The position numbers were made by a program, and so were the translations under genes. Positions 1 through 8,449 of a stretch of DNA of 64,000 bases are shown here, one piece after another. Source of the stretch: Palsa-1392 sp036490335 (GTDB lineage Bacteria; Verrucomicrobiota; Verrucomicrobiia; Chthoniobacterales; UBA10450). How positions within the stretch are numbered: position 1 is the stretch's first letter; each line of letters begins with the position of its first letter. The stretch is taken from positions 1-64,000 of the forward strand of contig DASXEB010000003.1 of NCBI GenBank assembly GCA_036490335.1, in the 5' to 3' direction. The notes below the pieces were generated by a model. It worked only from the letters and a program-made list of their open reading frames with translations. It did no database searches and was not told where the DNA came from.

Positions 1-140
1 CCATCTTCGATTACATCGAGACCTTCTATAACCGCACCCGCCTCCACTCCAGCCTTGACTACCAAAGCCCGCTTAACTTTGAATCCAAACTGAACTAATT
101 TATCCCTTCCTTACTGTCCGTGATATTGGGGCAAGCCCAG
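1..140 (+). mobile_element. 3' end of an IS3-family insertion sequence
   Basis: The window opens inside an IS. The reading frame at 3-98 encodes the last 31 residues of an IS3-family OrfB (DDE/rve integrase) transposase, with the typical tail YIETFYNRTRLHSSLDYQSP and a stop TAA at 96-98. It reads through the left edge, so only the C-terminus is present; the catalytic DDE residues lie outside the window. The sequence ending in CCCA at 128-139 (GGGGCAAGCCCA) is a plausible right terminal inverted repeat, but the left end cannot be seen, so this boundary is a guess. The element abuts a truncated gene on the other strand, as expected for an insertion or rearrangement scar. Confidence 0.8.
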
Positions 141-149
141 ACTGACCCC

Positions 150-440
150 TTAAAGCGCGCCGAGGTAGGCAATTCGACGGACGTGCCAACGCGTGGCCAC
201 TTCGATGAACATATTCCGATCGGCTCCTCCATTGCTGGCTGCGCACCATTCATCGAAGAGGATCTGCTGGTTGCCAGAAAACGGCCGGGCCTCGAGGTCG
301 CCGGCGTCTATCGCCTTTTGGATGTCGGCATTCGTCGGCTGCGTGATTCGGACATCGTCGCCAAACGCGTTGCCATAGGGTAAGCGCCCTTTGACATCTT
401 GATCTTCATCGTTTTTCGGTTCTGCGGAAGGGTCCCCCGC
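150..440 (-). pseudogene. 5'-truncated fragment of an unknown protein
   Basis: The minus strand is open for about 95 codons and reads like real protein, for example GRLPYGNAFGDDVRITQPT, FSGNQQILFDEWCAASNGG and IEVATRWHVRRIAYLGAL before a TAA at 150-152. The frame begins just after a TAG near 441-443, and no ATG or GTG precedes the internal Met about 22 residues from the end, so the natural N-terminus is missing. Composition looks normal for a soluble alpha/beta protein. I do not recognise the family. Its position next to the IS end suggests a gene whose 5' part was removed by rearrangement. It could also be a small gene with an unusual start. Confidence 0.4.
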
Positions 441-567
441 CTAGTCTTCGGCGGAGAGATTCCGCAATTGCGGCTTGGACAAAAACCGAGGACTTGACTT
501 TGCCGAATCCAGTGTTACTCCTGAGGTAACTCGAACTGGATTCATCGAATTACCCCTAAGGCTACAG

Positions 568-915
568 ATGGAAATATCATTCAGAGACGCGGCCTTACGG
601 CGGTATGCGGAGGACTTCAAACTCGCCCAACGAAAGCTCGGTACAGTAATGGCTAAAAAATATCAACTCCGGCTCGTCGCTCTGATCGCTGCTCGGAACT
701 TGGCGGTTTTCTTGCCGCCCTTCCGTGGACCTGAGCGATGTCACGAATTGGTGGGAAATTTGGCTGGCATTTTTTCGATGGACCTGAAGCAGCCTTACCG
801 ACTTCTTTTCGAGGCTAACGCACCGTTCGAAGCGGGTGCAGACATAACTGTCAAACAGAAATGGGAATCAATAAATTCCATCACGTTAGTTGCGATTAAG
901 GATACCCATGAATAG
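568..915 (+). CDS. higB: HigB/RelE-like toxin of a type II toxin-antitoxin module
   Basis: 115-residue protein of the RelE/HigB killer-protein superfamily, whose members cleave mRNA on the ribosome. Family signatures are the RL..L.AARNL segment, the PPFRGPERCHELVGNLAGIFSM core and the RLLFEAN strand, followed by the C-terminal ITLVAI strand. The ATG at 568 is preferred because family members begin with M-I/E-I-x-F; an upstream in-frame extension to 475 has no family character. The gene overlaps the antitoxin start by 8 nt, so the pair is probably translationally coupled, in the toxin-first order usual for HigBA. Low GC marks it as part of the island. Activity is inferred from the family. Confidence 0.82.
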   Translation: MEISFRDAALRRYAEDFKLAQRKLGTVMAKKYQLRLVALIAARNLAVFLPPFRGPERCHELVGNLAGIFSMDLKQPYRLLFEANAPFEAGADITVKQKWESINSITLVAIKDTHE

Positions 916-2023
916 CGAGCAAAAACCGTTTGAAATGGGGGAAGTACCGCATCCGGGCGAGACTGTTCAAGAATACCTTGAGTTTAACAGTTGGTCGCAA
1001 CGAGACCTTGCGCGACGAACAGGAGTATCGCCAAAAATAATCAGCGAGATTTGTAACGGCAAAACTTCCATAACTCCCCCAACCGCGCTGGCTTTCGAAA
1101 ACGTATTTGAACGGCCTGCACACTTTTGGCTGGGGTTGCAGCAAATATACGATGAGTCTGCGGCCAGACGAAAGACACAGTCAGCAAGTTTCGCCGATTG
1201 GGCCAAGCTATTTCCGATAAAGGAGATGAAAGAGTTGAAGTTCTCCTTACCCGAAGGGCTTTCGGATGCCGAGGCACTTCTAAAATTTTTCGGGGTAGCA
1301 AATCCAACGACATGGGACTCAGTCTGGTCTTCTTGGACGGTGGCATACCGGCAAACGAGGGTTCGGCAGATCCGTAATGAAGCGGTTGCCGCGTGGGTTC
1401 GTGAAACCGAACTTTCCGCTCGCGAATTGCAAGTTGCCGATTACTCGGACGAAAGGCTCCATGCTGCTCTGTCTGAGTTGCGTCCCCTCAGCCGGTTGGG
1501 TGCCGAAAGAATTCTGGAGCCAATTCAGAAGATTTGTGCCGCTGCCGGGGTAGCGGTTGTTCTTGTCCCCGGATTGCCAGGCACGGGTATCAGTGGATGC
1601 GCCAGATGGCTGAGCAGCCGGCGTGCTTTGGTTGGCCTAACTTTGCGGTATAAAACCGACGATCAACTTTGGTTTACACTGTTCCACGAGCTTGCACATA
1701 TCCTGTTGCACCGAAATAAGCGGTCGTTCGTGATTGATAACGCAGCTAATGATCTGGGAGATAAAATCGTCGATCCGGAAATGGAGCCTGTTGAGACAGA
1801 GGCCAACACGTTCGCCCGCGAAACTCTAATCCCCGCCACGCAAATGTCGGAGTTTCTACACAGGAAAGTTTTCACGAACGATTCAATTCATGATTTTGCG
1901 GAGCGAGTTCAGATTGGTCCAGGTATCGTAGTCGGCCGCCTGCAGCACGACGGAGTTATTCTCCCACACCAAGGCAACAGACTTAAGCAAAAATTGGATT
2001 TCGGTTTCACAGAGGAGGAATGA
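908..2023 (+). CDS. higA: HigA-type HTH antitoxin fused to an ImmA/IrrE metallopeptidase
   Basis: 371 residues from the ATG at 908, which overlaps the end of higB. Residues about 10-75 form an XRE-type helix-turn-helix of the HigA/VapI class (HPGETVQEYLEFNSWSQRDL, then RRTGVSPKIISEICNGK). The C-terminal half is an ImmA/IrrE (M78) zinc-peptidase domain with the HELAHILLH motif near residues 258-266 and a distal glutamate-rich segment (EMEPVETEANTFARE). HigA alone would bind the toxin and repress the operon; ImmA/IrrE peptidases in phage and ICE systems cleave repressors, so the fusion could link antitoxin removal to a signal. That last point is inference. The next gene starts just past its stop behind an AGGAGG, so the three genes form one operon. 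Confidence 0.82.
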   Translation: MNSEQKPFEMGEVPHPGETVQEYLEFNSWSQRDLARRTGVSPKIISEICNGKTSITPPTALAFENVFERPAHFWLGLQQIYDESAARRKTQSASFADWAKLFPIKEMKELKFSLPEGLSDAEALLKFFGVANPTTWDSVWSSWTVAYRQTRVRQIRNEAVAAWVRETELSARELQVADYSDERLHAALSELRPLSRLGAERILEPIQKICAAAGVAVVLVPGLPGTGISGCARWLSSRRALVGLTLRYKTDDQLWFTLFHELAHILLHRNKRSFVIDNAANDLGDKIVDPEMEPVETEANTFARETLIPATQMSEFLHRKVFTNDSIHDFAERVQIGPGIVVGRLQHDGVILPHQGNRLKQKLDFGFTEEE

Positions 2024-2025
2024 CA

Positions 2026-2607
2026 ATGGTTGGAAAAATTTTCATCACACGAAGCGGCTACGATCCCGAACTTGGAAAGCACGTAAAAGACCCCTATCTC
2101 GGCGAGAATCCAACTATGGGTGCTTGTCGACCGGATATTCGCAAGCAGCTAGAGATAGGAGATTACATATTCACTGTTTCCGGCAAGTTGAAGAACATAA
2201 ATCAATTTGTGATGGGGGGATTCTCGATTGCTGAGAAAATCTCGGTCGAGGAAGCTAGCGAGCGCTTCCCGGAGCAGAGGCTTCATACGCGTAGCGACGG
2301 CCAACTCGCGGGGAATGTTGTCGTCGACTCGGACGGGAAACAGCACAGGCTCGATTCCCACAAGGCGCTGACTTTCGCACGTCGAATTCAAAACTACGTT
2401 GTTGGAGCAAACCCTGTGTACTTAACGACCCCCGGGGAGATTTCGCTGTGTCGGGATGAAACACTGGACGCATTGCAGGAGATACTAGAGAGAAAGGGGG
2501 CGTCACCGTTCGCTGTGATCGGGCGTTACGGTTCCTCCCTCTCCGAGAGACAAGCACTCCGCATTCGCGAGTGGCTCATTGGGATCAAAAAAGCGGGCGT
2601 AGCTTGA
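2026..2607 (+). CDS. Possible Nmad2-like (nucleotide modification associated) protein
   Basis: 193-residue protein starting at ATG 2026. The AGGAGG at 2013-2018 sits 7 nt ahead of this ATG but only 1 nt ahead of the ATG at 2020, which decides the start. The N-terminal stretch (YLGENPTMGACRPDIRKQLE followed by IGDYIFTVSGK) resembles the CKPxIRxxAxxGDWI pattern that I associate with the Nmad2 domain, found near DNA base-modification and defence genes. Downstream are an RFPEQRLH segment and an all-alpha C-terminus. It is co-directional with the HigB/HigA-ImmA pair and virtually abuts it. The family call is from memory of a motif and is tentative; function is unknown. Confidence 0.5.
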   Translation: MVGKIFITRSGYDPELGKHVKDPYLGENPTMGACRPDIRKQLEIGDYIFTVSGKLKNINQFVMGGFSIAEKISVEEASERFPEQRLHTRSDGQLAGNVVVDSDGKQHRLDSHKALTFARRIQNYVVGANPVYLTTPGEISLCRDETLDALQEILERKGASPFAVIGRYGSSLSERQALRIREWLIGIKKAGVA

Positions 2608-2660
2608 ACCTTGTACCTATTCTACTCATCGACGATTGAGTGAGCCGAGAGGACTTCACG

Positions 2661-3645
2661 ATGATCATGACAGAGAATCGCCACACGAATAACGCGATTG
2701 CGATACAGTTGAGCGAATACAAAGGCGGTGTCGGGTTCTGGGGCGCTGTGCCGGCGCTTTATGATACCTCTCGCCTGCCAATGGATCGCGGCATTCATGT
2801 TCACGCGCGAACGGTTCCGGGTAAAGAGAAGAAGGTGGATCGAACGTATTCTAGCGTATGCATTCTCAGTGACAAATTACCCTCAGAGGGGATCACCGTG
2901 TCAGAGGATGCTGCTATCTACTACATGATTTCAACAGTGTTCGGCATCATACCTCAGAGTGTTGTCTGTCCGCACTGTTCTGGCCCTCACCCTTGACGAA
3001 GATTGGTTCAGCGTCCACCCCCATCATGAGCACGTTTGTGTCACATGCGCTTCATCGTTCACCACCACGGAGGCGGTTGTAGGAAATCCCGTGAGCACGG
3101 TGCAAGAATCGTGCGGGTTCCCAATGCAATGCGTGAAGCCCTCCGACAAAGTGTTGAACATCAAACAAGCCGAATTCAAAAATGGTCTTCTAGTGTGGGG
3201 ATCGAACCCCGCATTTCTTTGGACAGGAAGTCACTGCGAGCAGGAAGGAATGCACGTTCATGCGTTTGGAGCCTCAGCGGAGGCTCCCGATTTGGACGAG
3301 ACGTATGGGACGGTGATACTCGACGGCAAGGAACTAAACTCAAAAATGATTCGGTTCTTGATGGCGCAAAGCGCATTGCCAATGCTCCGTGATCGCGTTA
3401 CGACGGTCTACTGCCCTAGGTGCCAAGCTGCGCAGTTTGACTTCGAAGAGCAATCGTACACTCCAACCGACGCGAGGTCGTGCCAAAGTTGCGGCGCGGA
3501 ATTTTCAACCAAATCTATAGGCAAGGTGGTCTCGAACCCCGCTGTGGCAAGCATTGCAGCTCTTGAGCCGTTTTCCGTGAGGCGCCCGCAGAGATATGTC
3601 TTGGACCTGTCGAAGCGTCTGCCAGATGATCGAATTTCTGCCTAG
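2661..3645 (+). pseudogene. Duplicated WG..HVHA/zinc-ribbon protein, interrupted by a frameshift
   Basis: Two overlapping frames (to 2996 and from about 2985 to 3645) join into one protein of about 327 residues if one C is removed from the CCC run at 2990-2992, giving CPHCSGPHLDEDWFSVHP. The joined product is an internal duplication. Each half has ExKxGxxxWGxxPA, then GIHVHA or GMHVHA, a DxTYxxV strand and a CxxC...CxxC zinc ribbon (CPHC/CVTC and CPRC/CQSC) ending in VGNP or VSNP. The start ATG at 2661 has GAGAGG 8 nt upstream. I do not recognise the family. The conserved second half argues for a recent mutation, a sequencing error or programmed frameshifting rather than old decay. Confidence 0.6.
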
Positions 3646-4327
3646 AGCCTGTCCCAAACTTAGCAGGTTCGCGAAGACGAGGGTTCGGGTAGGTTACCAA
3701 GGTAGATCACCAAAAGGGAATTGGGGTCAGCAAGTGTCTTAGTTCGCAAGCGCGAAGTTAGGATTCTTGAGGAGAGTGTCACGAGACCTACACCGGTTCA
3801 TGGCGCGGGCGGCAGTTCACCGCGCAAACGCGCTGGGCGCCGACTGATGAACCTCAATCGTCCGACGCGGTCGAGGCACGGTCACGATGTCGGGAGGTCA
3901 GAAGTTTTCCATCGAGGGATGGCAGCCGAGCGCCGATGCCGCTGAATTCACATCAAACCCGACGCGAGCGGCGAACCTACAAACAACGAAAACCACCCGT
4001 GATGGAAGTGAGGCTTGGAAGAGCAACTCGGTAACTTTAACGTCAACGAAGTGAGCCACCCTCACTCGCCGCACTTATCCGCCGTGAAGAACGGAGCAAG
4101 GGGAATGAGCGACATGACCGGTGGGCTTGGATCGCGACTTGGGAGGAGTGTTTGGCGGTCGAGCATCGCAAGAGCGGGTGAGATACAAGGCGAAACCAAA
4201 GAAGTGACCCTGGCGACTGCCTTCAGCCGCGGCGCTCGCGGCCCGAGGGATTGCTAATCCAAAGCTGGGCGGCTATGCGTGGAAAGCTAAAGTTCCGAGA
4301 GAATCCTAACCGTCAATGGAAAATACG
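3646..4327. other. Gene-free stretch inside the island
   Basis: About 680 bp with no frame I would call a gene on either strand. Short open frames exist (3721-3945 and 4015-4257, plus strand), but their residue composition is arginine/serine-rich and typical of noncoding DNA. A TTGGGGTCAG string near 3721 resembles the inverse of the TGACCCC at the IS end near 143, which hints at a second IS-type junction. The stretch separates the plus-strand HigBA-type operon from the minus-strand operon, and the two operons converge on it. No clear terminator hairpin was seen. Confidence 0.4.
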
Positions 4328-7300
4328 CTATCCCCAAGCGCGGTAAGCACTAGCGCTCTGACCGAACCGAGCAGTAATGAAGTCCTGAATCTTATGTCCT
4401 ACGCCCGTTCGTATCGTCGATTTCAGATCGCCCTCGAAGTGCTCGAAGTCGGAAATAGATCTTCCAAGCGATCGTAGGCGATACAATTCGAAAAGGTTAT
4501 CCAACTTATCAAGCTCCCTAGCCAATTGTGCGTTGATCGTTTTACTCGTGTGAAATTCCGTCCATAGCTCCGAAATGCGAGAGTAATTAGGCACGCCTTC
4601 TAAAGTGCTCAAGAAAGCCAAGTCTCTCATGATTTCTTTTGCTTGTTCTTCATTGACCGGATTTTTTTGCTCAGGAAGTAAGTCGCCAGTGATGGCTTCT
4701 TCGAGGTCGTGCACAGCGATCATATCTAAAACTCTCGCTTTATTGAATTCCCTCTCATTATCAATCGCGTCAGGAAGGAAAAGGAGACCGAGTAAATAGG
4801 CACCGAACGTATGTGCCCCCACTGTTTCAAGTGTTTCCACGCCTCGTTTTCGCCAGCCCGAACGAGGTGTCAACTTCAGTTCGAAGAACGAAAGAGCAAT
4901 TCTGCCGAAACTAGCCTTCTCCTTTCTCAGCAACCGCACCACGAAACGCGTGTAATCCTCAAGACAAGCATCCACTTTCCTAGCTGTAAGCGCCGAGTCC
5001 ACGATGTTGACGACTAAAACTCTGTCCTCGTCACTTAGCTTACCATGAACATGCCGTTGGGCTGCCAACGAACAAAGAGTTTGGACCTCCAAGTCGAAAA
5101 GAGGATTATCCGCTGTGCTTCCAATTCGAGTGCTCAATTCTTGAAGTGTTTTCGGGAAGGGCTGCAACTGGTCAAGATGGACAAGCGGCTCCGCTAGGTT
5201 ATAGCGAATGTCCCCGTAATACTCTAAATGAAAGCCTCGGTTTATCCGATCGTACGCAGAATCGTTTAGCAACTGCGTAATGTATCTGGCCTCTGCTTCG
5301 TGGTCGCCGCAATAGGCTAGGCTGATGTGAACCGTTCGAGCAAACAATAAGAACTGTTTGAGCTCTGTCGTATTTGTTTCACGAGGGCGCAAATATGGCG
5401 CTTTCTTTTCCAAATTGGACCGTACACTCTGCAATAGCTTTTGAGCCTTATCCTTCCATTGATCGCCCTCGAAGCGACCCGCAAGGTAACACGCATTTGC
5501 CTTCGCAGTAAAAGAGGTCCTTAGACTCCGGATCACCTTCCCGAGTGCGCCAAATACGATCGCCCGTCTATCTTCTTTCCCACTCCGATTTAGTATAGCT
5601 TTCGCGAAGCGGTTAACGGAGTAGGGATAAACTGTTCCCAACACCTTGTCTGTTACTGGCAGTTCTCCAGCCTCGGTTTTTTCGTACGCTCTTATCACAT
5701 ATCGGGCAGACATGTATTCAAGGATAAATCGATGCTCATCTAGCAGAGGCGTAGCGAGCGAAACTGGTTTAGAAGCGGAGGATCCACGAACGCACATCTC
5801 ATACGCCAACGCTCCTACTTCACCTAAGATGCGTTCCTTCTCTTCTGCGTTAGCCGCTTTTGGTAACCCCAACCTATCTCTTACATGCCATCTCAAGAAT
5901 TGTGGCAAATTACGAATTTCGCCGCCTTGGAGGTAAACCTTTTGATACAGTTGCGAAAGTATATAAATGTCTAGATCGCCCGACTCTAGCCCGCCAAGCG
6001 CGCTTAACAGGTTTTCTTTGACACCCGGCTTTACATGTGGCGTGCTTATCTTGAGAAAGTCGTCAACAACTGCTTCAATATTATCCGGAGCTAGAGTGAG
6101 AGGACAAAACGATATAACCGTGTTGGGTTGGCTGTCGCTATCAAGCTCTCTCACTGCGACGATTTGCTTTCGACCTCCTCCGCGATTTTCCCGCCATAAC
6201 ACTTCTTTGATGGAGTGCGCTAACCTGTCTTCGTAGGAGGTTCCGTCGATTAGCACCCAAAGGGCTCTTGAAGGGGCGCAGTTTAAAAGGCTTTGTAGCG
6301 TGTCGAGGAAGTATTTTTCGAGCGCTCTTGCCCTTTCAGCGCCGCCCGATAGTTGCTCAATGCGTGAAGAGCTAACAAATACTGGAATCGGGCACTCGAT
6401 GTCGTCGGGAGCAGATTCGAAACGTTCCCGCAAATACCAATATAGGACGCTCAGAAAAGCTGTTTTCCCCGATCCGGCTGGACCGTCAATGTATGAAATC
6501 GACACTGCGGATCGCTCTAGATCGACGCGAACTCGCTCGAAGAGATTGTCCGCGCCGTCATCTTGAGAAGTTATGAAAGCATTGAAGAATCGGCTATATA
6601 TTTGATATGTAACGGCGCTTCCCTCGGGTGGCAGATCGTAAGGAGGGCGCAAAAACGAGCGCGCGGCGTAGGAATGGAGGCGACCGACGAGTTCCGCGGT
6701 GCTGTCTTCTCTCGGAATCGGGCTGGTAAAGCTAACGGCCCCTGGTGAGAAGCGCGTCTCTACCATCATGCTCAGGAAGAGCGACACGGCATTCCAAAGA
6801 GCCCATTTCCGAACGCTGCCCTGTGAAAGGCGTTCGAGCGCACCCTTTGCTGGATCCGCGCCGTCAGAGATGCCCCTCAAGACGAGCGTGCTTATTTCCC
6901 CACGATCCGCGGCAGCGCGCAAGACCTCGGCAGATTCTTGGTCTGCACAAAGTAGCTTGCGGTCGACTCTCTCCAACAACCACGTCTTAAGGTCTCGGCT
7001 AGCGATTACGAATGGGCCACTGGCGACCTTCCCGTGGTGGATTCGAGGAGGTGTCTTGCTTAAACCCAAACTTTCTAATTCAGTTCGCTCAAAGATACTT
7101 GAGCACGCCGAGAACTGATCGATCGCGGCGGCTTGCCAGAAAGCGAAGCTGGCCTGCCGTCGTGTCTCGAAGTGCGCGTACTCATTCCATATGTGCTCCG
7201 TCGTCGGCCGCCACTCGTTTCCGGGAGAAAGCCCCTCCAAGAAGGTCGGTGCCTCAGACGTCTTCAGGTTATCAGCGTACTGAACGGCCGTGGTTGCGAC

Positions 7301-7639
7301 GACGACATCTCCCAAGTGGAGATCATCGGAGAGAATCCCAGAGATACCGATATTGACCAGCAAACGTGGTGTTGCCTTTTGCAAATATGCCTTTGTTGCA
7401 TCTAACGCGCGAAATGGCCCCGCTTCATTGATGAGAAGCATCGTGCCGTGAGCGACCGAGCCGTCGGCACAAGGTAAATTCAGAGAGTAGACCGAAGGCA
7501 TCTCGTCATCGGGTTCGAACCCGTCAGCAGTTGACCGAAGATTCCCTAATCCAGGCCAAAATGTCCGGAATTCCGCGACGAATTCACGGAACTCTTCTCT
7601 TAGTGCAATGACTACGGTGAAATCCGGCGTTGTTAACAT
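4328..7639 (-). CDS. PNP-like nucleosidase / STAND-type P-loop NTPase / HD-hydrolase fusion protein
   Basis: 1103 residues, three recognisable parts. Residues about 1-290 look like a PNP/MTA-SAH nucleosidase fold: NIGISGILSDDLHLGDVVVA near 96-115, an AD-QESAEVLRAAA segment near 232 and LRGISDGAD near 254-262, with the Asp after IS where the family has its catalytic Asp. A P-loop NTPase follows, with Walker A GPAGSGKT at 386-393 and a Walker-B-like WVLIDGTS near 461, then a long helical region as in NACHT/STAND proteins. The C-terminus is a YfbR-like HD domain: AHTF (H943), VHDLEE (H977-D978) and ELDKLDNL (D1044). It is the last gene of a minus-strand operon. Sensing plus nucleotide or nucleoside destruction during phage infection is a reasonable inference, not shown. 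The ATG at 7639 starts exactly at the PNP strand. Confidence 0.75.
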   Translation of the reverse strand: MLTTPDFTVVIALREEFREFVAEFRTFWPGLGNLRSTADGFEPDDEMPSVYSLNLPCADGSVAHGTMLLINEAGPFRALDATKAYLQKATPRLLVNIGISGILSDDLHLGDVVVATTAVQYADNLKTSEAPTFLEGLSPGNEWRPTTEHIWNEYAHFETRRQASFAFWQAAAIDQFSACSSIFERTELESLGLSKTPPRIHHGKVASGPFVIASRDLKTWLLERVDRKLLCADQESAEVLRAAADRGEISTLVLRGISDGADPAKGALERLSQGSVRKWALWNAVSLFLSMMVETRFSPGAVSFTSPIPREDSTAELVGRLHSYAARSFLRPPYDLPPEGSAVTYQIYSRFFNAFITSQDDGADNLFERVRVDLERSAVSISYIDGPAGSGKTAFLSVLYWYLRERFESAPDDIECPIPVFVSSSRIEQLSGGAERARALEKYFLDTLQSLLNCAPSRALWVLIDGTSYEDRLAHSIKEVLWRENRGGGRKQIVAVRELDSDSQPNTVISFCPLTLAPDNIEAVVDDFLKISTPHVKPGVKENLLSALGGLESGDLDIYILSQLYQKVYLQGGEIRNLPQFLRWHVRDRLGLPKAANAEEKERILGEVGALAYEMCVRGSSASKPVSLATPLLDEHRFILEYMSARYVIRAYEKTEAGELPVTDKVLGTVYPYSVNRFAKAILNRSGKEDRRAIVFGALGKVIRSLRTSFTAKANACYLAGRFEGDQWKDKAQKLLQSVRSNLEKKAPYLRPRETNTTELKQFLLFARTVHISLAYCGDHEAEARYITQLLNDSAYDRINRGFHLEYYGDIRYNLAEPLVHLDQLQPFPKTLQELSTRIGSTADNPLFDLEVQTLCSLAAQRHVHGKLSDEDRVLVVNIVDSALTARKVDACLEDYTRFVVRLLRKEKASFGRIALSFFELKLTPRSGWRKRGVETLETVGAHTFGAYLLGLLFLPDAIDNEREFNKARVLDMIAVHDLEEAITGDLLPEQKNPVNEEQAKEIMRDLAFLSTLEGVPNYSRISELWTEFHTSKTINAQLARELDKLDNLFELYRLRSLGRSISDFEHFEGDLKSTIRTGVGHKIQDFITARFGQSASAYRAWG

Positions 7640-7664
7640 GTTGAGATTTTCTCTGCGTTTGGTG

Positions 7665-8441
7665 CTAATCCAAAAGTCCGAATCGCTCTAACTCTGCGAC
7701 AATAAACGAATATAGGCCTGAATTATCCTTGCAATGTCTTCTCAGGAAGAGCTTCTCCGCTTCTGATGGTACGAGTGGCGAAACGGCAAGCACTTGGTCA
7801 CCGATTAGTTGAAGGGCGCGCAAAGGATACGCTATCATTGCGTGCTCGGGATCAAAGACATAAAGTAGTGAGGGCTCGGCGACATAACCGGCCAACACTT
7901 TCCGGAGTCCATGGGCCGCTACGTATTCAAGTTCGTCTCGCGAGTCAGGCTCACTAAACCTCGGGTCGCCGTAGTTCGCTGACTCCCGTTTAGCGACAAT
8001 CCAATCTACAGGGTCTTCTAGGTCAATCTGCTGAGATACCAATGGGTGATTTGGATTATTCCGCTCGAAGGTTTTTAAGACGGTCTTGTGAGTTCCACGA
8101 TCCGTACTCGACATGGGATTTTGCCCCGGTTGCGCGACAACGCTAAAAGGCGAACCATTCACATGAAAGGCACACACGTTATCGATAGCAAGCGAGGCTC
8201 GGAGGGAATAAAACACAGAATAGTATAGCTTCACTACTGACCACGTGTAGAACCCTTTGCTGATTCCGCTTAGCGCATCTAAGAAGCTTATCCATCCTGA
8301 GTAGTAAAAATCTGCCGCGTCCGCACGTAAACCGCTAATTAATGAAGTTACCTCAAGTTGAGATAATGACTTTCCTCGCACAGTGTTCTTGTTGGCATTG
8401 TGTGCGAAACGACCCGCAATATATGCGTCCGCCCTAGGCAT
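7665..8441 (-). CDS. HEPN-like protein of unknown function, middle gene of the operon
   Basis: 258 residues with no hit that I can name firmly. The segment YSGWISFLDALSGISKGFYT then KLYYSVFYSLRASLAID, and later AKRESANYGDPRF, recalls HEPN helical-bundle proteins (YY..FY..RA.L and R..A.YGD patterns), many of which are RNases or nucleic-acid-binding partners in defence loci. The strict R-x4-6-H catalytic motif is not evident. It lies 8 nt downstream of the DGQHR gene and 25 nt upstream of the NTPase fusion on the same strand, so it is almost certainly co-transcribed and likely a functional partner. A role as effector or adaptor is inference. Confidence 0.55.
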   Translation of the reverse strand: MPRADAYIAGRFAHNANKNTVRGKSLSQLEVTSLISGLRADAADFYYSGWISFLDALSGISKGFYTWSVVKLYYSVFYSLRASLAIDNVCAFHVNGSPFSVVAQPGQNPMSSTDRGTHKTVLKTFERNNPNHPLVSQQIDLEDPVDWIVAKRESANYGDPRFSEPDSRDELEYVAAHGLRKVLAGYVAEPSLLYVFDPEHAMIAYPLRALQLIGDQVLAVSPLVPSEAEKLFLRRHCKDNSGLYSFIVAELERFGLLD

Positions 8442-8449
8442 CCGGCCTC

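Noticed and set aside
3185..3205. GGGGATCGAACCCC string as a tRNA T-arm
   Set aside because: It lies in a coding frame of the zinc-ribbon gene, and no acceptor, D or anticodon arm is found around it.
3721..4257. Two small plus-strand frames between the convergent operons
   Set aside because: Arg/Ser-rich, no start signals, no family resemblance.
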